From Natrialba hulunbeirensis JCM 10989 (GTDB lineage: Archaea; Halobacteriota; Halobacteria; Halobacteriales; Natrialbaceae), in the NCBI RefSeq assembly GCF_000337575.1, contig NZ_AOIM01000041.1, positions 358,276 through 407,783 of the forward strand: a stretch of DNA of 49,508 nucleotides, given 5' to 3'. Below the pieces are notes generated by a model, which worked only from the letters and a program-made list of their open reading frames with translations, did no database searches and was not told where the DNA came from. Positions 24,801-34,391 of this stretch are shown piece after piece. Numbering within the stretch: position 1 is the first letter of the stretch; every line of letters starts with the position of its first letter. Position numbers and translations under genes: made by a program.

Positions 24801-27674
24801 ATGACTGAGGGGGACGTCGCGGCCTTTTCCCAGCTCGGAACAATGGTTCGCGGGGCGCTCTCCGAGCGCGGGTTCTCGACGCCGACGGCACCACAACGGC
24901 TGGCGATTCCGCCGCTCGCCGCCGGCGAGAACACGCTCGTCATCGCCCCGACCGGGAGTGGCAAGACCGAAACGGCCATGCTCCCCGTCTTCGACGACCT
25001 CGTCGACGAGCGCCCGGAAGGGTTCGGTGCGCTCTACATCACCCCGTTGCGGGCGCTCAACCGCGACATGCTCGACCGACTCGAGTGGTGGGGCGAGTTT
25101 CTCGACCTCGAAGTTGACGTTCGCCACGGCGACACGACGGACTACCAGCGCAGCAAGCAGGCCGAGGACCCGCCTGACGTGCTCATCACGACGCCCGAAA
25201 CCGTCCAGGCGATGCTCACCGGTGATCGCCTCCGTGACGCACTCGCAGACCTCTCACACGTCGTTATCGACGAGGTGCACGAACTCGCCGCCTCGAAGCG
25301 CGGTGCACAGCTTGCGATCGGACTCGAGCGCCTCCGCGATCTGTCCGGCGGCTTCCAGCGGATCGGGCTCTCCGCGACGGTTGGCGATCCGGGCGAGGTC
25401 GGCCAGTTCCTCACCGGCGGCCGGCGCTGTGAAATCCGCGAAATCGATGTCGGGAGCAACGTGGACGTAACCGTCCGCCAGCCCGAGATCCGGCCAGAAG
25501 ACGAACAACTCGCCGGGCAGCTGATGACCGAAGCCGATACGGCGAGTCACGTCCGACTGATTCGGGACCTCGTCGAGGAACACGAGTCCACGCTCATCTT
25601 CGTCAATACGCGCCAGACCGCAGAAGCACTGGGCTCGCGGTTCACCGAACTCGACCTCCCCATCGGCGTCCACCACGGCTCGCTCTCGAAGGAGGCCCGA
25701 ATCGACGTCGAGGATCGGTTCAAGGCGGGCGACCTCGACGGCCTGCTCTGTACGTCCTCGATGGAACTTGGGATCGACGTGGGTCGGGTCGATCACGTAA
25801 TCCAGTACAAGAGCCCCCGGCAGGTCGCCCGACTGCTCCAGCGGATCGGCCGCGCGGGCCACCGACGGGACGAAGTCTCGAGTGGGACCGTCGTCACGAC
25901 CCGGCCGGACGACACCTTCGAGGCGCTGTCGATCGCTCGCCGGGCCCGCGACGGCGAGGTCGAACCGGCCCGAATCCACGAGGGAAGCCTCGACGTGGTC
26001 GCAAATCAGATTCCGGGACTCGTCCACAGCCGCGGTTCGGTGCACGTCCGGGACGCCTACGAGACGATCAACCGGGCGTACCCGTTCCGCGACCTCACGC
26101 CGGAGACGTTCCGCGAGGTGCTCGGCGAACTCCACCGCAACCGGATCGTCTGGTTCGACGAGGGCGAAGACCGCATCGAGACCTCCGGCGGCACCTGGCA
26201 GTACGTCTACGCCAACCTCTCGATGATCCCCGACGAGGAGACCTACGAGGTCCACGACATCGCCTCGAGTTCCCAGATTGGAACCTTAGACGAGCGGTTC
26301 GTCGTCAACTTCGCCCAGCCCGGCGAGGTGTTCATCCAGCGCGGCGAGATGTGGCGTATCGCCGAAATCGACGAGGACGAGGGCCGCGTGAAGGTCAGTC
26401 CGATCGAGGACCCCGCCGGCGAAGTCCCCTCCTGGATCGGCCAGGAGATTCCGGTCCCCGCGGCGGTCGCACAGGAGGTCGGCGAAATCCGTGCCGTCGC
26501 CGAACCACAACTCGAGACGGGTGCCGACGCACGCGCCGTCGGCCGCGAACTCTCGGGTCGATATCCTGGTGACGAGTACACCCTGACCGAGGCCTGCAGG
26601 CAACTCGAGCAGCAGGTCGATGCTGACGGTGACGGTGACGCCGACGCCGAAAACGCAGAGTCCTCGATGCCCATGCCCACCGCCGACCGAATCGTCCTCG
26701 AGCGACAGGGTCGAACCATCGTTCTCAACGCCTGCTACGGCCACATGGCCAACGAGACGCTCGGTCGCCTGCTCTCGTCGTTACTCGGCCAGCGCGCTGG
26801 CTCCTCGGTCGGCCTCGAGACGGACCCGTACCGGATCGAACTCGAGGTGCCCACGTCGGTCGCGACGAGCGACGTCCTCGAGGTGATCGAGGAGACGGAT
26901 CCCGACCACGTCCAGGCGATCATCGAACTCGGCCTCAAGAACTCCGACGCGCTCGCGTTCCGTCTGGCGCAGGTCTCGGCCAAGTTCGGCGCGCTCAAGC
27001 GCTGGCAGGGCCAGGGCTCGGGTCGGCTCTCGAACAACCGGCTGCTCGCCGCACTCGAGGACACTCCGATGTACGAGGAGGCGATTCGGGAGGTGTTCCA
27101 CGAGGATCTGGACGTCGAACGAGCGGCGGCAGTACTGGAGGGATTGCAGTCGGGCGAGATCGAACTCGTCACCCACCGCGGCCGGACGCCGGTCGGACAG
27201 GGAGGTCGCTCCTCGGGCGGCAAGGAACTGCTCGCCCCCGAAAACGCCGATGCGGGCGTGATCGAGACGGTCAAAGAGCGCCTGCAGGACGACCGCGTCA
27301 TCCTCCTGTGTACCCACTGCACGGAGTGGAAGGCCCGGACGAAGGTAAAGCGCGTCCAGGAGCAGCCGAAATGCCCCGACTGTGGCTCGACTCGCATCGC
27401 CTCGCTGAATCCGTGGGCCGACGAGGTCGTCCAGGCGGTCCGTGCTGCGGAGAAGGACGACGAACAGGAGCAGATGACCGAACGCGCGTTTCGGGCCGCG
27501 AGCCTCGTCCAGAGCCACGGCAAACAGGCCGTGATCGCGATGGCAGCCCGCGGCGTCGGCCCGCACAACGCTGCCCAGATCATCAACAAGCTTCGAGAGG
27601 ACGAAACCGAGTTCTACCGGGACATTCTCTCGAAGGAGCGAGAGTACGCTCGGACGCAGGCGTTCTGGGACTGA
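24801..27674 (+). CDS. lhr: Lhr-type DEXH-box superfamily 2 helicase
   Basis: A 957-residue ATP-dependent helicase. Motif I is APTGSGKTET (residues 50-59), motif II is DEVH (158-161), motif III is SATVGD, and the second RecA domain has FVNTRQTAEAL, LLCTSSMELGIDVGRVD and QRIGRAGHRRDE. The long C-terminal region includes the winged-helix and Lhr-specific core. Near residues 837-861 is a zinc ribbon, CTHC and CPDC. Archaeal Lhr proteins unwind DNA and RNA-DNA hybrids in replication-coupled repair. The ATG at 24801 places the Q-motif correctly. Confidence 0.92.
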   Translation: MTEGDVAAFSQLGTMVRGALSERGFSTPTAPQRLAIPPLAAGENTLVIAPTGSGKTETAMLPVFDDLVDERPEGFGALYITPLRALNRDMLDRLEWWGEFLDLEVDVRHGDTTDYQRSKQAEDPPDVLITTPETVQAMLTGDRLRDALADLSHVVIDEVHELAASKRGAQLAIGLERLRDLSGGFQRIGLSATVGDPGEVGQFLTGGRRCEIREIDVGSNVDVTVRQPEIRPEDEQLAGQLMTEADTASHVRLIRDLVEEHESTLIFVNTRQTAEALGSRFTELDLPIGVHHGSLSKEARIDVEDRFKAGDLDGLLCTSSMELGIDVGRVDHVIQYKSPRQVARLLQRIGRAGHRRDEVSSGTVVTTRPDDTFEALSIARRARDGEVEPARIHEGSLDVVANQIPGLVHSRGSVHVRDAYETINRAYPFRDLTPETFREVLGELHRNRIVWFDEGEDRIETSGGTWQYVYANLSMIPDEETYEVHDIASSSQIGTLDERFVVNFAQPGEVFIQRGEMWRIAEIDEDEGRVKVSPIEDPAGEVPSWIGQEIPVPAAVAQEVGEIRAVAEPQLETGADARAVGRELSGRYPGDEYTLTEACRQLEQQVDADGDGDADAENAESSMPMPTADRIVLERQGRTIVLNACYGHMANETLGRLLSSLLGQRAGSSVGLETDPYRIELEVPTSVATSDVLEVIEETDPDHVQAIIELGLKNSDALAFRLAQVSAKFGALKRWQGQGSGRLSNNRLLAALEDTPMYEEAIREVFHEDLDVERAAAVLEGLQSGEIELVTHRGRTPVGQGGRSSGGKELLAPENADAGVIETVKERLQDDRVILLCTHCTEWKARTKVKRVQEQPKCPDCGSTRIASLNPWADEVVQAVRAAEKDDEQEQMTERAFRAASLVQSHGKQAVIAMAARGVGPHNAAQIINKLREDETEFYRDILSKEREYARTQAFWD

Positions 27675-27748
27675 GCCGGAACTGTCTGAAAGAAATACTA
27701 AATCTGCAAGAAGAATTATTAGACGAACCTGTGTCACGGCTCTAGTAG

Positions 27749-28138
27749 ATGCCATCTCACAGCGTTCTCCTCGTCGAAGACAGCGAGTTCATCACCGAAC
27801 ACGTCAGCACGGCGCTTGAGTCGACACACGGATTCGAGGTCGACGCCGTGACGACCGGCGAGGCGACGCGAACGGCACTCGCGGACGACGCCCAGTCGTT
27901 CGACTGCATCGTCTCAAGTTACGAACTGCCAGACGAGACGGGGATCGACCTGGCGGCCTCTCTGGAGGAGGAGTCGGTACCGTTCGTACTGTTTACGGGG
28001 AATCCACTCGAGCCGCTTGTCGACGAGGCGCTATCGGCCGGCGTCTCGGCGTTCGTGAGCAAGAGCACGCACGCGACGGGTGAGATGAACGTCTTCGCGA
28101 ACCGGATTCGGCTGGCGATCGAGGCTCACGGCAACTGA
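27749..28138 (+). CDS. Receiver-only protein lacking the phosphoacceptor Asp
   Basis: A 129-residue CheY-like fold with an intact acidic pocket (LLVEDSEF, Glu10/Asp11), the conserved Thr region (VLFTGNP) and Lys in AFVSKSTHATGEM. At the phosphorylation site, where relatives read VSDYDLPD, this protein reads VSSYELPD: residue 57 is Ser (codon AGT, 27917-27919). It should not be phosphorylated in the normal way and is better called a pseudo-receiver. It has no output domain. It lies between lhr and the archaetidylserine decarboxylase gene, with no obvious link to either. Confidence 0.85.
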   Translation: MPSHSVLLVEDSEFITEHVSTALESTHGFEVDAVTTGEATRTALADDAQSFDCIVSSYELPDETGIDLAASLEEESVPFVLFTGNPLEPLVDEALSAGVSAFVSKSTHATGEMNVFANRIRLAIEAHGN

Positions 28139-28179
28139 GCACCGCAACGACCATACAACTCGCAGGTCTCACTACGGGT

Positions 28180-28827
28180 ATGAACTTCGCGCCAGGAGCG
28201 TGGAAGTACGCGCTCGTTCCCCTTCTCGCCGCACCGTTCGCGTTCATTTTCAGCGTGACGGCGAGTGTCGTCGCGCTCGCGCTCGGTGTCGGGACGCTCG
28301 CGTTCTTCCGTGATCCCGAGCGGACGCCGCCGGCATCGGGTGTCGTCGCACCCGCAGACGGCACCGTCTCGGTGCTCCGCGAGGAAGGCGACCGCGTCCG
28401 TCTTGGCACCTTCATGAACGTCTGGCACGTCCACGTCGTCCGTGCTCCCTTTGCCGGTACCGTCACCGACGTCGAACACATCGACGGCGCGAACCGCCCT
28501 GCCTTCTCCAAGGAATCCGATCGGAACGAACGGGTGCACGTCGAGTTCGAGACCAGCAACACCGACGATACTGATTCGACGCCGCTGCCTGCAAACAGCC
28601 CAGCCACCGTCACCTTCATCGCCGGCGCGTTCGCCCGCCGCATCCACCCCTACCGCGAACCCGGCGACGACCTCGCTCGCGGCGACCGCCTCGGCCACAT
28701 CGCCTTCGGCAGTCGCGTCGACGTCCTCTTCCCGCCGGCAGTCAACCTCGACGACATCGCCGTCGAACCCGGCGACTCGATGACCGCCGGTGAAACGGTG
28801 ATCCTCGAGTCCGGGCCACTCGAGTAG
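28180..28827 (+). CDS. pssD: Archaetidylserine decarboxylase of the protein-sorting system
   Basis: A 215-residue member of the phosphatidylserine decarboxylase-related family. An N-terminal hairpin of hydrophobic segments (residues 10-43) anchors it in the membrane. FFRDPERTPP is a family motif, and the active site is FMNVWHVHVVRAPF plus IAFGSRVDVLFP, where Gly177-Ser178 is the expected self-cleavage site that makes the pyruvoyl group. It converts archaetidylserine to archaetidylethanolamine. In Haloferax this enzyme is needed for ArtA-dependent lipid anchoring of PGF-CTERM proteins, and a PGF-CTERM protein is encoded at 23449-24531. Confidence 0.92.
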   Translation: MNFAPGAWKYALVPLLAAPFAFIFSVTASVVALALGVGTLAFFRDPERTPPASGVVAPADGTVSVLREEGDRVRLGTFMNVWHVHVVRAPFAGTVTDVEHIDGANRPAFSKESDRNERVHVEFETSNTDDTDSTPLPANSPATVTFIAGAFARRIHPYREPGDDLARGDRLGHIAFGSRVDVLFPPAVNLDDIAVEPGDSMTAGETVILESGPLE

Positions 28828-29149
28828 CCGAGTCAAATCACGATCCGAAGCCGGCTTGCAACGTAGTGGCTCGACTTTATTCTCCTCCTGCTGGTCGATG
28901 GACAGGAGGCGAGCGACCAGCCGAGACAGTATCGCTTCGCAGCCATGAGATCCAGTGTGCCTGTTCCGTTCGATACCGGTATCGTCGCGACGCGACCCTG
29001 CTGGCGAGTCCCAGTGATCCTGCACACTCTCGCCGGACTCGTGAGGACGAGGACTGGTGAGAGACGGCAGGCGAGCGAACGAGCGAACGGGCGGACGGAC
29101 GGCCGGCAATCAGTACCAGGCGAGACTGGGTCCCCGAAACCGAGCACAC
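28828..29149. other. Spacer and probable leader of the catalase gene
   Basis: No gene is supported. A TATA-like ACTTTATTC lies at about 28874-28882. Just after it are two interleaved perfect inverted repeats: CTCCTG (28885-28890) with CAGGAG (28903-28908), and CTGGTCG (28891-28897) with CGACCAG (28914-28920). The last 100 bp are a repetitive GAGCGAACG/GGACGG tract. Confidence 0.4.
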
Positions 29150-31429
29150 ATGTCCGACACACCACACGACGATCCGGACGGTGGAACCGACCACGACCAG
29201 TCAGCCGAGCACGAGGGCGTTGCAGACGACGACATCCCTGTCGCCGACGGCGGCTCCGACTCGAGTACGCCCGGAACCAGCGACAGCCACGACGGCGAGG
29301 TCGACGAGAGCAGCAAACACGACCAGCTCGACGAGGTTCGCGAGAATCCCGAGGGCGAGGAGTTGACGAGCGACCACGGCGTCAAGATCAGCGACACGGA
29401 TAACTCCCTGAAGGCCGGCGAGCGCGGGCCGACGATCATGGAGGACTTCCACTTCCGGGAGAAGATGACGCAGTTCGACCACGAGTCGATCCCGGAGCGC
29501 GTGGTCCACGCCCGCGGAACGGGTGCTCATGGGTACTTCCAGCCCTACGAGGATCCAGACCTCGGTGACGAGTACGACGATATAGAGGAGGTAACGAAAG
29601 CCAAAGTCCTCACGAATTCCGACCAGAAGACGCCGGTCTTCGTGCGCTTCTCGACGGTCGTCGGCTCGCGGGGGTCCTCGGACACTGTCCGGGACGTTCG
29701 GGGATTCGCGACGAAGTTCTACACCGAGGAGGGCAATTGGGACCTCGTCGGGAACAACATGCCGCCCTTTTTCATTCAGGACGCGATGGAGTTCCCCGAT
29801 CTCGTCCATGCGATCAAACCCGAGCCCGACGACGGGATTCCACAGGCTTCTGCGGCCCACGACACGTTCTGGGACTTCGCCTCCCTCAAGCCGGAGATTA
29901 CGCACATGATCATGTGGGTGCTCTCAGGTCGTGCCCTCCCGCGGGCCTACCGGATGATGCAGGGCTTCGGCGTCCACACCTTCCGGCTGGTCAACGACGA
30001 CGGCGAGTCGGTGTTCGTCAAGTTCCACTGGACGCCGAAACTCGGCACCCATCAGCTCGTCTGGGACGAGACGACGAAGCTCTGGGGGAAGAGCTCGGAT
30101 TTCAACCGAAAAGGCCTCTACGACGTCATCGAGGAGGGGTACGATCCCGAGTGGGAACTCGGCGTCCAGATCTTCGACGAGGAACAGGCCGAGGCGTTCG
30201 ACTTCGACGTCCTCGATCCGACGAAGATCGTCCCCGAAACAGAAGTCCCTGTTCGGCCGATCGGCAAGATGGTGCTGAACGAGACGCCAGACAATTTCTT
30301 CGCCGAAGTCGAGCAGGTCGCGTTCCACCCAGGCAACGTCGTCCCTGGTATCGACTTCTCGAACGATCCGCTCCTGCAGGGCCGGCTGTTCTCCTACCAG
30401 GACACCCAGCTCAACCGCTTCGGCAGCGCCAACTGGGACGAGATCCCGATCAACCGGCCGATCGCCGAACGGCACAACAACCAGCGCGCTGGCTTCATGC
30501 GTCAGGAAATAAACGAGGGGAAGGTCTCCTACAAGCCGAACTCGATCGGTGACGACGATCCACAGGAGGTCCCCGCCGAGGAAGGCGGCTATGAACACTA
30601 CGCCGAGAAGATCGATGGTAAGAAGATCAGAAACCGCAGCGACAGCTTCGAGGACCACTTCACGCAGGCACGGCTGTTCTGGAACAGCATGTCCGAGCCG
30701 GAGAAGCAGAACATCGTCGACGCCGCCCACTTCGAACTCGGCAAGGTCGACCGCATGGAGATCCGCGAGCGGATGGTCTACGACCTGTTCAACAACGTCG
30801 ACCACGAATTCGCGAAACGCGTCGCCGAAGGGATCGGGGTCGAGCCACCCGAATCACCTGGCGACGAGCTGCCGGACCACGACAGAGAGGACCCGTCGCT
30901 GAGCATGGAAAACCGGACCCCGGACACGATCGAGACCCGCAAGATCGCGATGCTGATCGACGACGGTTTCGACGACGACCACGTCTCGGAGCTTCGATCT
31001 GCTCTGGAAGACGAGGGTGCTCGAGTGAAGATCATCTCGACGGTCCTCGGCGAGAAGTCGGGGGCCAACGGTGAGACGGTCGAACCGGACAAACACCACG
31101 TCGCGGCGGCCTCGGTTTCGTTCGACGCGGTCCTCGTTCCCGGCGGCAGCGAGAGCGTTGACGCAATGAGCCAGCAGGGCGATCCGAAACACTTCGTCGC
31201 CGAGGCGTTCAAACACTACAAGCCGATCGCCGCAGTCGGCGAGGGAACAGAACTGCTCGAGACGGTCGATCTGCCGGACACCGACATCGCCGACGATGGC
31301 GACCTCGTCTCGGACACCGGCGTCGTCACCTGTCGCAACGACGATTTGGACCAGTTCGCCGACGAGTTCGTCGACGCGATCGCACAGCACCGCCACTGGG
31401 ATCGGGATCCAGAGGGAGTTCCGGCCTAG
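29150..31429 (+). CDS. katE: Large-subunit catalase with C-terminal DJ-1/PfpI domain
   Basis: A 759-residue clade-2 (HPII-type) haem catalase that breaks hydrogen peroxide into water and oxygen. After an acidic disordered N-terminal stretch of about 80 residues, the core has catalytic His120 in RVVHARGTGAHGYF, the distal Asn in LVGNNMPPFFIQDA and the haem-ligand Tyr in GRLFSYQDTQLNRFG. From about residue 595, IAMLIDDGFDDDHVSELRSA begins the glutamine-amidotransferase-like domain typical of large catalases. I start at ATG 29150; the in-frame upstream extension is repetitive, non-family sequence. It converges with the CDC48 gene. Confidence 0.94.
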   Translation: MSDTPHDDPDGGTDHDQSAEHEGVADDDIPVADGGSDSSTPGTSDSHDGEVDESSKHDQLDEVRENPEGEELTSDHGVKISDTDNSLKAGERGPTIMEDFHFREKMTQFDHESIPERVVHARGTGAHGYFQPYEDPDLGDEYDDIEEVTKAKVLTNSDQKTPVFVRFSTVVGSRGSSDTVRDVRGFATKFYTEEGNWDLVGNNMPPFFIQDAMEFPDLVHAIKPEPDDGIPQASAAHDTFWDFASLKPEITHMIMWVLSGRALPRAYRMMQGFGVHTFRLVNDDGESVFVKFHWTPKLGTHQLVWDETTKLWGKSSDFNRKGLYDVIEEGYDPEWELGVQIFDEEQAEAFDFDVLDPTKIVPETEVPVRPIGKMVLNETPDNFFAEVEQVAFHPGNVVPGIDFSNDPLLQGRLFSYQDTQLNRFGSANWDEIPINRPIAERHNNQRAGFMRQEINEGKVSYKPNSIGDDDPQEVPAEEGGYEHYAEKIDGKKIRNRSDSFEDHFTQARLFWNSMSEPEKQNIVDAAHFELGKVDRMEIRERMVYDLFNNVDHEFAKRVAEGIGVEPPESPGDELPDHDREDPSLSMENRTPDTIETRKIAMLIDDGFDDDHVSELRSALEDEGARVKIISTVLGEKSGANGETVEPDKHHVAAASVSFDAVLVPGGSESVDAMSQQGDPKHFVAEAFKHYKPIAAVGEGTELLETVDLPDTDIADDGDLVSDTGVVTCRNDDLDQFADEFVDAIAQHRHWDRDPEGVPA

Positions 31430-31512
31430 ACATAGCGGCCCCAGGCGTCGAGCAGGTGTCCGTCACCACGATTTCCGTCTCGGTGGTGGTCGGAGGCGAC
31501 TCCCTAGCAGTA

Positions 31513-33756
31513 CTAGACGTCCACGTCCTCGCGGGCCGACTCGAGATGCCGACGCTCGACGACGACCTGGTCCGCCCGCTCGTTCGCTTCCTCGGGACTG
31601 TACTCGTCTGCCACCTCGCGGATCGCCTTCATCGAGGCGTCTCGAACGAGTGCCTCCAGATCCGCACCGGTGTAGCCCTCGAGTTCACCCGCAAGTTCCG
31701 CGAGATCCACATCGTCGCCAAGCGGCTTGCCGCGGCTGTGGACCTCAAGGATCTTCTCGCGGGCCGGGCGGTCGGGTTCGCCGACATAGACGTGGGTGTC
31801 GAGCCGGCCTGGTCGCAGCAGGGCAGGATCGATCTGGTCCTTGCGGTTGGTCGCCGCGAGCACGACGAGGTTCGGGTTCTCGCGCATGCCATCGAGTTCG
31901 GTGAGCAGCTGGCTCACGACCCGTTCGGTCACCTCGTGTCCCTCCCCACGGGCAGCGGTGATGGCGTCGATTTCGTCGAAGAAGACGATGGAGGGGGCGG
32001 CCTGACGGGCGCGCTCGAACACCTTGCGGATGGCCTTCTCGCTTTCGCCGACGTAGCGGTCGACGATTTCGGGGCCATCGACGCGGACGAAGTTAACATC
32101 CGTCTCGCCGGCCAGCGCGCGGGCGAGCAACGTCTTCCCGGTGCCGGGCGGGCCGTGCAGCAGAACGCCCGAGGGCGGCTCCGTGTTGGTCTCCTCGAAC
32201 AGTTTGTCGTAGGTCAGCGGCCACTCGACGGATTCCCGAAGCGTCTGCTTTGCGGTCTCGAGGCCGCCAACGTTACCAAAGTCTGTGTCGGGCGACTCGG
32301 CGACGTACTCGCGCATCGCCGAGGGCTCGACCGATGCGAGCGCCTCGTCGAAGTGGCGCTTCTTCACCGTCGGATTCTGGTTCCACGTCGCAAGTTCGTC
32401 TTCGTCGGCCGGTCGGTTGCGAATCGCGGCCATCGCAGCTTCGCTCGCGACGGCGTCGAGGTCCGCCCCGACGAAGCCGTGCGTTCGTCGCGCAAGCGCG
32501 TCCACGCTGACGTCCTCCGCGAGCGGCATTCCGCGGGTGTGGACCTCGAGAATCTCCTTCCGGCCCGTCTCGTCGGGAACGCCGATCTGAATCTCGCGGT
32601 CGAAGCGACCGCCACGCCGGAGTGCAGGGTCGATACTGTCGACGCGGTTCGTCGCGCCGATGACGATCACTTCGCCGCGAGCGTCGAGTCCGTCCATCAG
32701 CGTCAGTAGCTGGCCGACGATCCGGTTCTCAGCGTCGCCCTCGTCGTCTCGCGTTCCCGCGATGGAGTCGATTTCGTCGAAGAAGATAATCGTCGGCGCG
32801 TCCTCCTTCGCCGTTTCGAACGTCTGTCGAAGTTGTTCCTCCGACTCGCCCTTGTACTTCGACATGATCTCCGGCCCAGAGATCGTCACGAAGTGGGCGT
32901 CAACCTCGTTCGCGACCGCGCGAGCGATCAGCGTCTTCCCGGTGCCGGGCGGGCCGTAGAGGAGCACGCCGGAAGGCGGTTCGACGCCGAGACGCTGGAA
33001 CAACTCCGGCTCTGAAAGGGGCAACTCGATCATCTCGCGAACCAACTCGAGTTCCTCGTCTAAGCCACCGATGTCCTCGTAGGTGACGCCAGAGGGGGAA
33101 CTCGAGTCGGCGTTCGTCTCGACGGGTCCGTCTGTCCCTCCTGGTGCCGGCGCACTCGAGTCGGTCGACGAGTCCTCGCGCTCGCTTGCACCTGTTTCTG
33201 TCGAGGTAGCCGCCTGACTCGTGCTGGCAGCACCGGACTGTCCGGCGATTCGGACTGTCGTGGAACTCGTGATCCGAACGTCGCCGCCCGGCGTCGTGTC
33301 GACGACGGTGAACGGCTCCTGGTCGACGCCTTCGACGCGGATCTGTTCGCCCGTTCGAACCGGGCGATTTCGCAGCGTCTTGGCGGCTTCGTGCTCTGCG
33401 ACCTGGCGCTGACTGGCGGTGAGCCCCGGTGGCGCAGTCAGCGTCACGCGCTCGGCGTCGCGAATCGCGGACTTGTCGGTCGTGCGGACGGTGACCGTAT
33501 CGCCGACGTGGACGCCCGCGTTGGCGCGGGTGTCACCATCGATCTGGATCGCGCGCTCGGGAATCGACGGGTCGGCGGGCCACATCTTCGCGACGGTCGA
33601 CTTGCCGTTCTCGCCCTCGATGACGATCGTATCACCGCTCAAGACGCCTAACTGTCGTCGGGCCATCTCGGGGATGCGGGCGACGCCGCGGCCAGCGTCG
33701 CGCTTCTCGGCTGCTCGTACCGACAGCGTGACGCCGTCGGAATCCGACCCACTCAT
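31513..33756 (-). CDS. CDC48-family double-AAA ATPase
   Basis: A 747-residue p97/CDC48 homologue. The N domain (residues about 9-170) has [21 protein letters not shown] Ser/Thr/Asp linker follows (175-222). D1 starts at [13 protein letters not shown], with Walker A GPPGTGKT (268-275) and Walker [12 protein letters not shown]2 has a second GPPGTGKT and [10 protein letters not shown]. It unfolds proteins for the proteasome. Haloarchaea carry several paralogues, and the long acidic linker marks this as one of the haloarchaeal variants. ATG 33756 is chosen because the 26 residues upstream in frame lie outside the fold. Confidence 0.93.
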   Translation of the reverse strand: MSGSDSDGVTLSVRAAEKRDAGRGVARIPEMARRQLGVLSGDTIVIEGENGKSTVAKMWPADPSIPERAIQIDGDTRANAGVHVGDTVTVRTTDKSAIRDAERVTLTAPPGLTASQRQVAEHEAAKTLRNRPVRTGEQIRVEGVDQEPFTVVDTTPGGDVRITSSTTVRIAGQSGAASTSQAATSTETGASEREDSSTDSSAPAPGGTDGPVETNADSSSPSGVTYEDIGGLDEELELVREMIELPLSEPELFQRLGVEPPSGVLLYGPPGTGKTLIARAVANEVDAHFVTISGPEIMSKYKGESEEQLRQTFETAKEDAPTIIFFDEIDSIAGTRDDEGDAENRIVGQLLTLMDGLDARGEVIVIGATNRVDSIDPALRRGGRFDREIQIGVPDETGRKEILEVHTRGMPLAEDVSVDALARRTHGFVGADLDAVASEAAMAAIRNRPADEDELATWNQNPTVKKRHFDEALASVEPSAMREYVAESPDTDFGNVGGLETAKQTLRESVEWPLTYDKLFEETNTEPPSGVLLHGPPGTGKTLLARALAGETDVNFVRVDGPEIVDRYVGESEKAIRKVFERARQAAPSIVFFDEIDAITAARGEGHEVTERVVSQLLTELDGMRENPNLVVLAATNRKDQIDPALLRPGRLDTHVYVGEPDRPAREKILEVHSRGKPLGDDVDLAELAGELEGYTGADLEALVRDASMKAIREVADEYSPEEANERADQVVVERRHLESAREDVDV

Positions 33757-33946
33757 ACCCAGTTCTTTTCGCTGGGAGGTCTTGAGAATTGCCCACTTCT
33801 GGCGGCGTACTCGAGTGAGACTGAATAGGGTCAACTGGAGTTAGTCGGGTCGAGGAGAGGCGGATCGAACCTGCGCCCGACACAGAGCGGCCCGCAGCCA
33901 AGTATGCCGGAGAAACGCATTTGGGCGTCGGTGTTGGAACTCCGAT

Positions 33947-34081
33947 ATGGTGGTCCAGACCGAACGGGACGACGCCACCTGGTACGAGTGTGAGACCTGC
34001 GGGCTGCTCTTCGACGAGAAGGAAGACGCCGCAGAGCACGAAAAACGGTGTGACGGAGCGGATCCGTCCTACATCCAGTGA
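33947..34081 (+). CDS. Tiny C2HC-type zinc finger protein, 44 residues
   Basis: Translation gives MVVQTERDDATWYECETCGL, then LFDEKEDAAEHEKRC and a short tail ending SYIQ. The spacing CxxC-x12-HxxxxC is a single zinc finger, and TWYECETCGL is shared by a family I know from many haloarchaea (DUF7128-like, name uncertain). It could bind nucleic acid or protein. It is divergent from the CDC48 gene with a 190-bp gap and converges with a small minus-strand gene over a TACAAC repeat tract. Confidence 0.75.
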   Translation: MVVQTERDDATWYECETCGLLFDEKEDAAEHEKRCDGADPSYIQ

Positions 34082-34102
34082 GGATAACGAGAGACTATCA
34101 GT

Positions 34103-34140
34103 ACAACTACAACTACAGCTACAACTACAACTACAACTGA
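34103..34140. repeat. TACAAC hexamer tandem repeat
   Basis: About six copies of a CAACTA/TACAAC hexamer, one of them varied to CAGCTA, fill the gap between the zinc-finger gene and the convergent gene at 34145. Confidence 0.8.
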
Positions 34141-34144
34141 CAGC

Positions 34145-34390
34145 CTACTCGAGTCGGTCCCGATGCTCGCTGGCGAGTTCGCGAGCCTGATCCAGCGTGT
34201 GTGCTTCGGTCCAGCGGACGCGCTCGCCGTCGCCGTAGGCGAGCGCGGTCTTCAGTTCGTCGCGTAGGACGCCGTGGTCGACCGCCAGCACGGTTCCTGA
34301 CTCGTCGCCGAGTTCGTAGACGCCGGGGCGGTTCGGCGCGCTGGCGACGGCGTCGCGGTCGAGCGACCGCCAGGGTTTCTGGAGTGGCAT
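34145..34390 (-). CDS. Small haloarchaeal protein, DUF7508-like, reminiscent of GIY-YIG domains
   Basis: An 81-residue protein starting MPLQKPWRSLDRDAVASAPN. The segment RPGVYELGDESGTVLAVDHG follows the pattern of the first two strands of GIY-YIG nucleases (PGVY...D..G.VLYVG), but the catalytic Tyr of the second motif is absent. Close relatives occur widely in haloarchaea; I recall the label DUF7508. A structural or degenerate GIY-YIG role is my inference. Its start is one base from the stop of the next upstream gene (34392), so the two are probably translated together. Confidence 0.7.
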   Translation of the reverse strand: MPLQKPWRSLDRDAVASAPNRPGVYELGDESGTVLAVDHGVLRDELKTALAYGDGERVRWTEAHTLDQARELASEHRDRLE

Positions 34391-34391
34391 C

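Noticed and set aside
31456-32709. 417-codon plus-strand frame opposite CDC48
   Set aside because: It is antisense to a well-conserved AAA ATPase and has no family resemblance; the mirror of regular acidic codons keeps it open.
34103-34140. TACAAC array considered as a CRISPR or recombination site
   Set aside because: The unit is a 6-bp simple repeat without spacers, and no cas gene or integrase is nearby.
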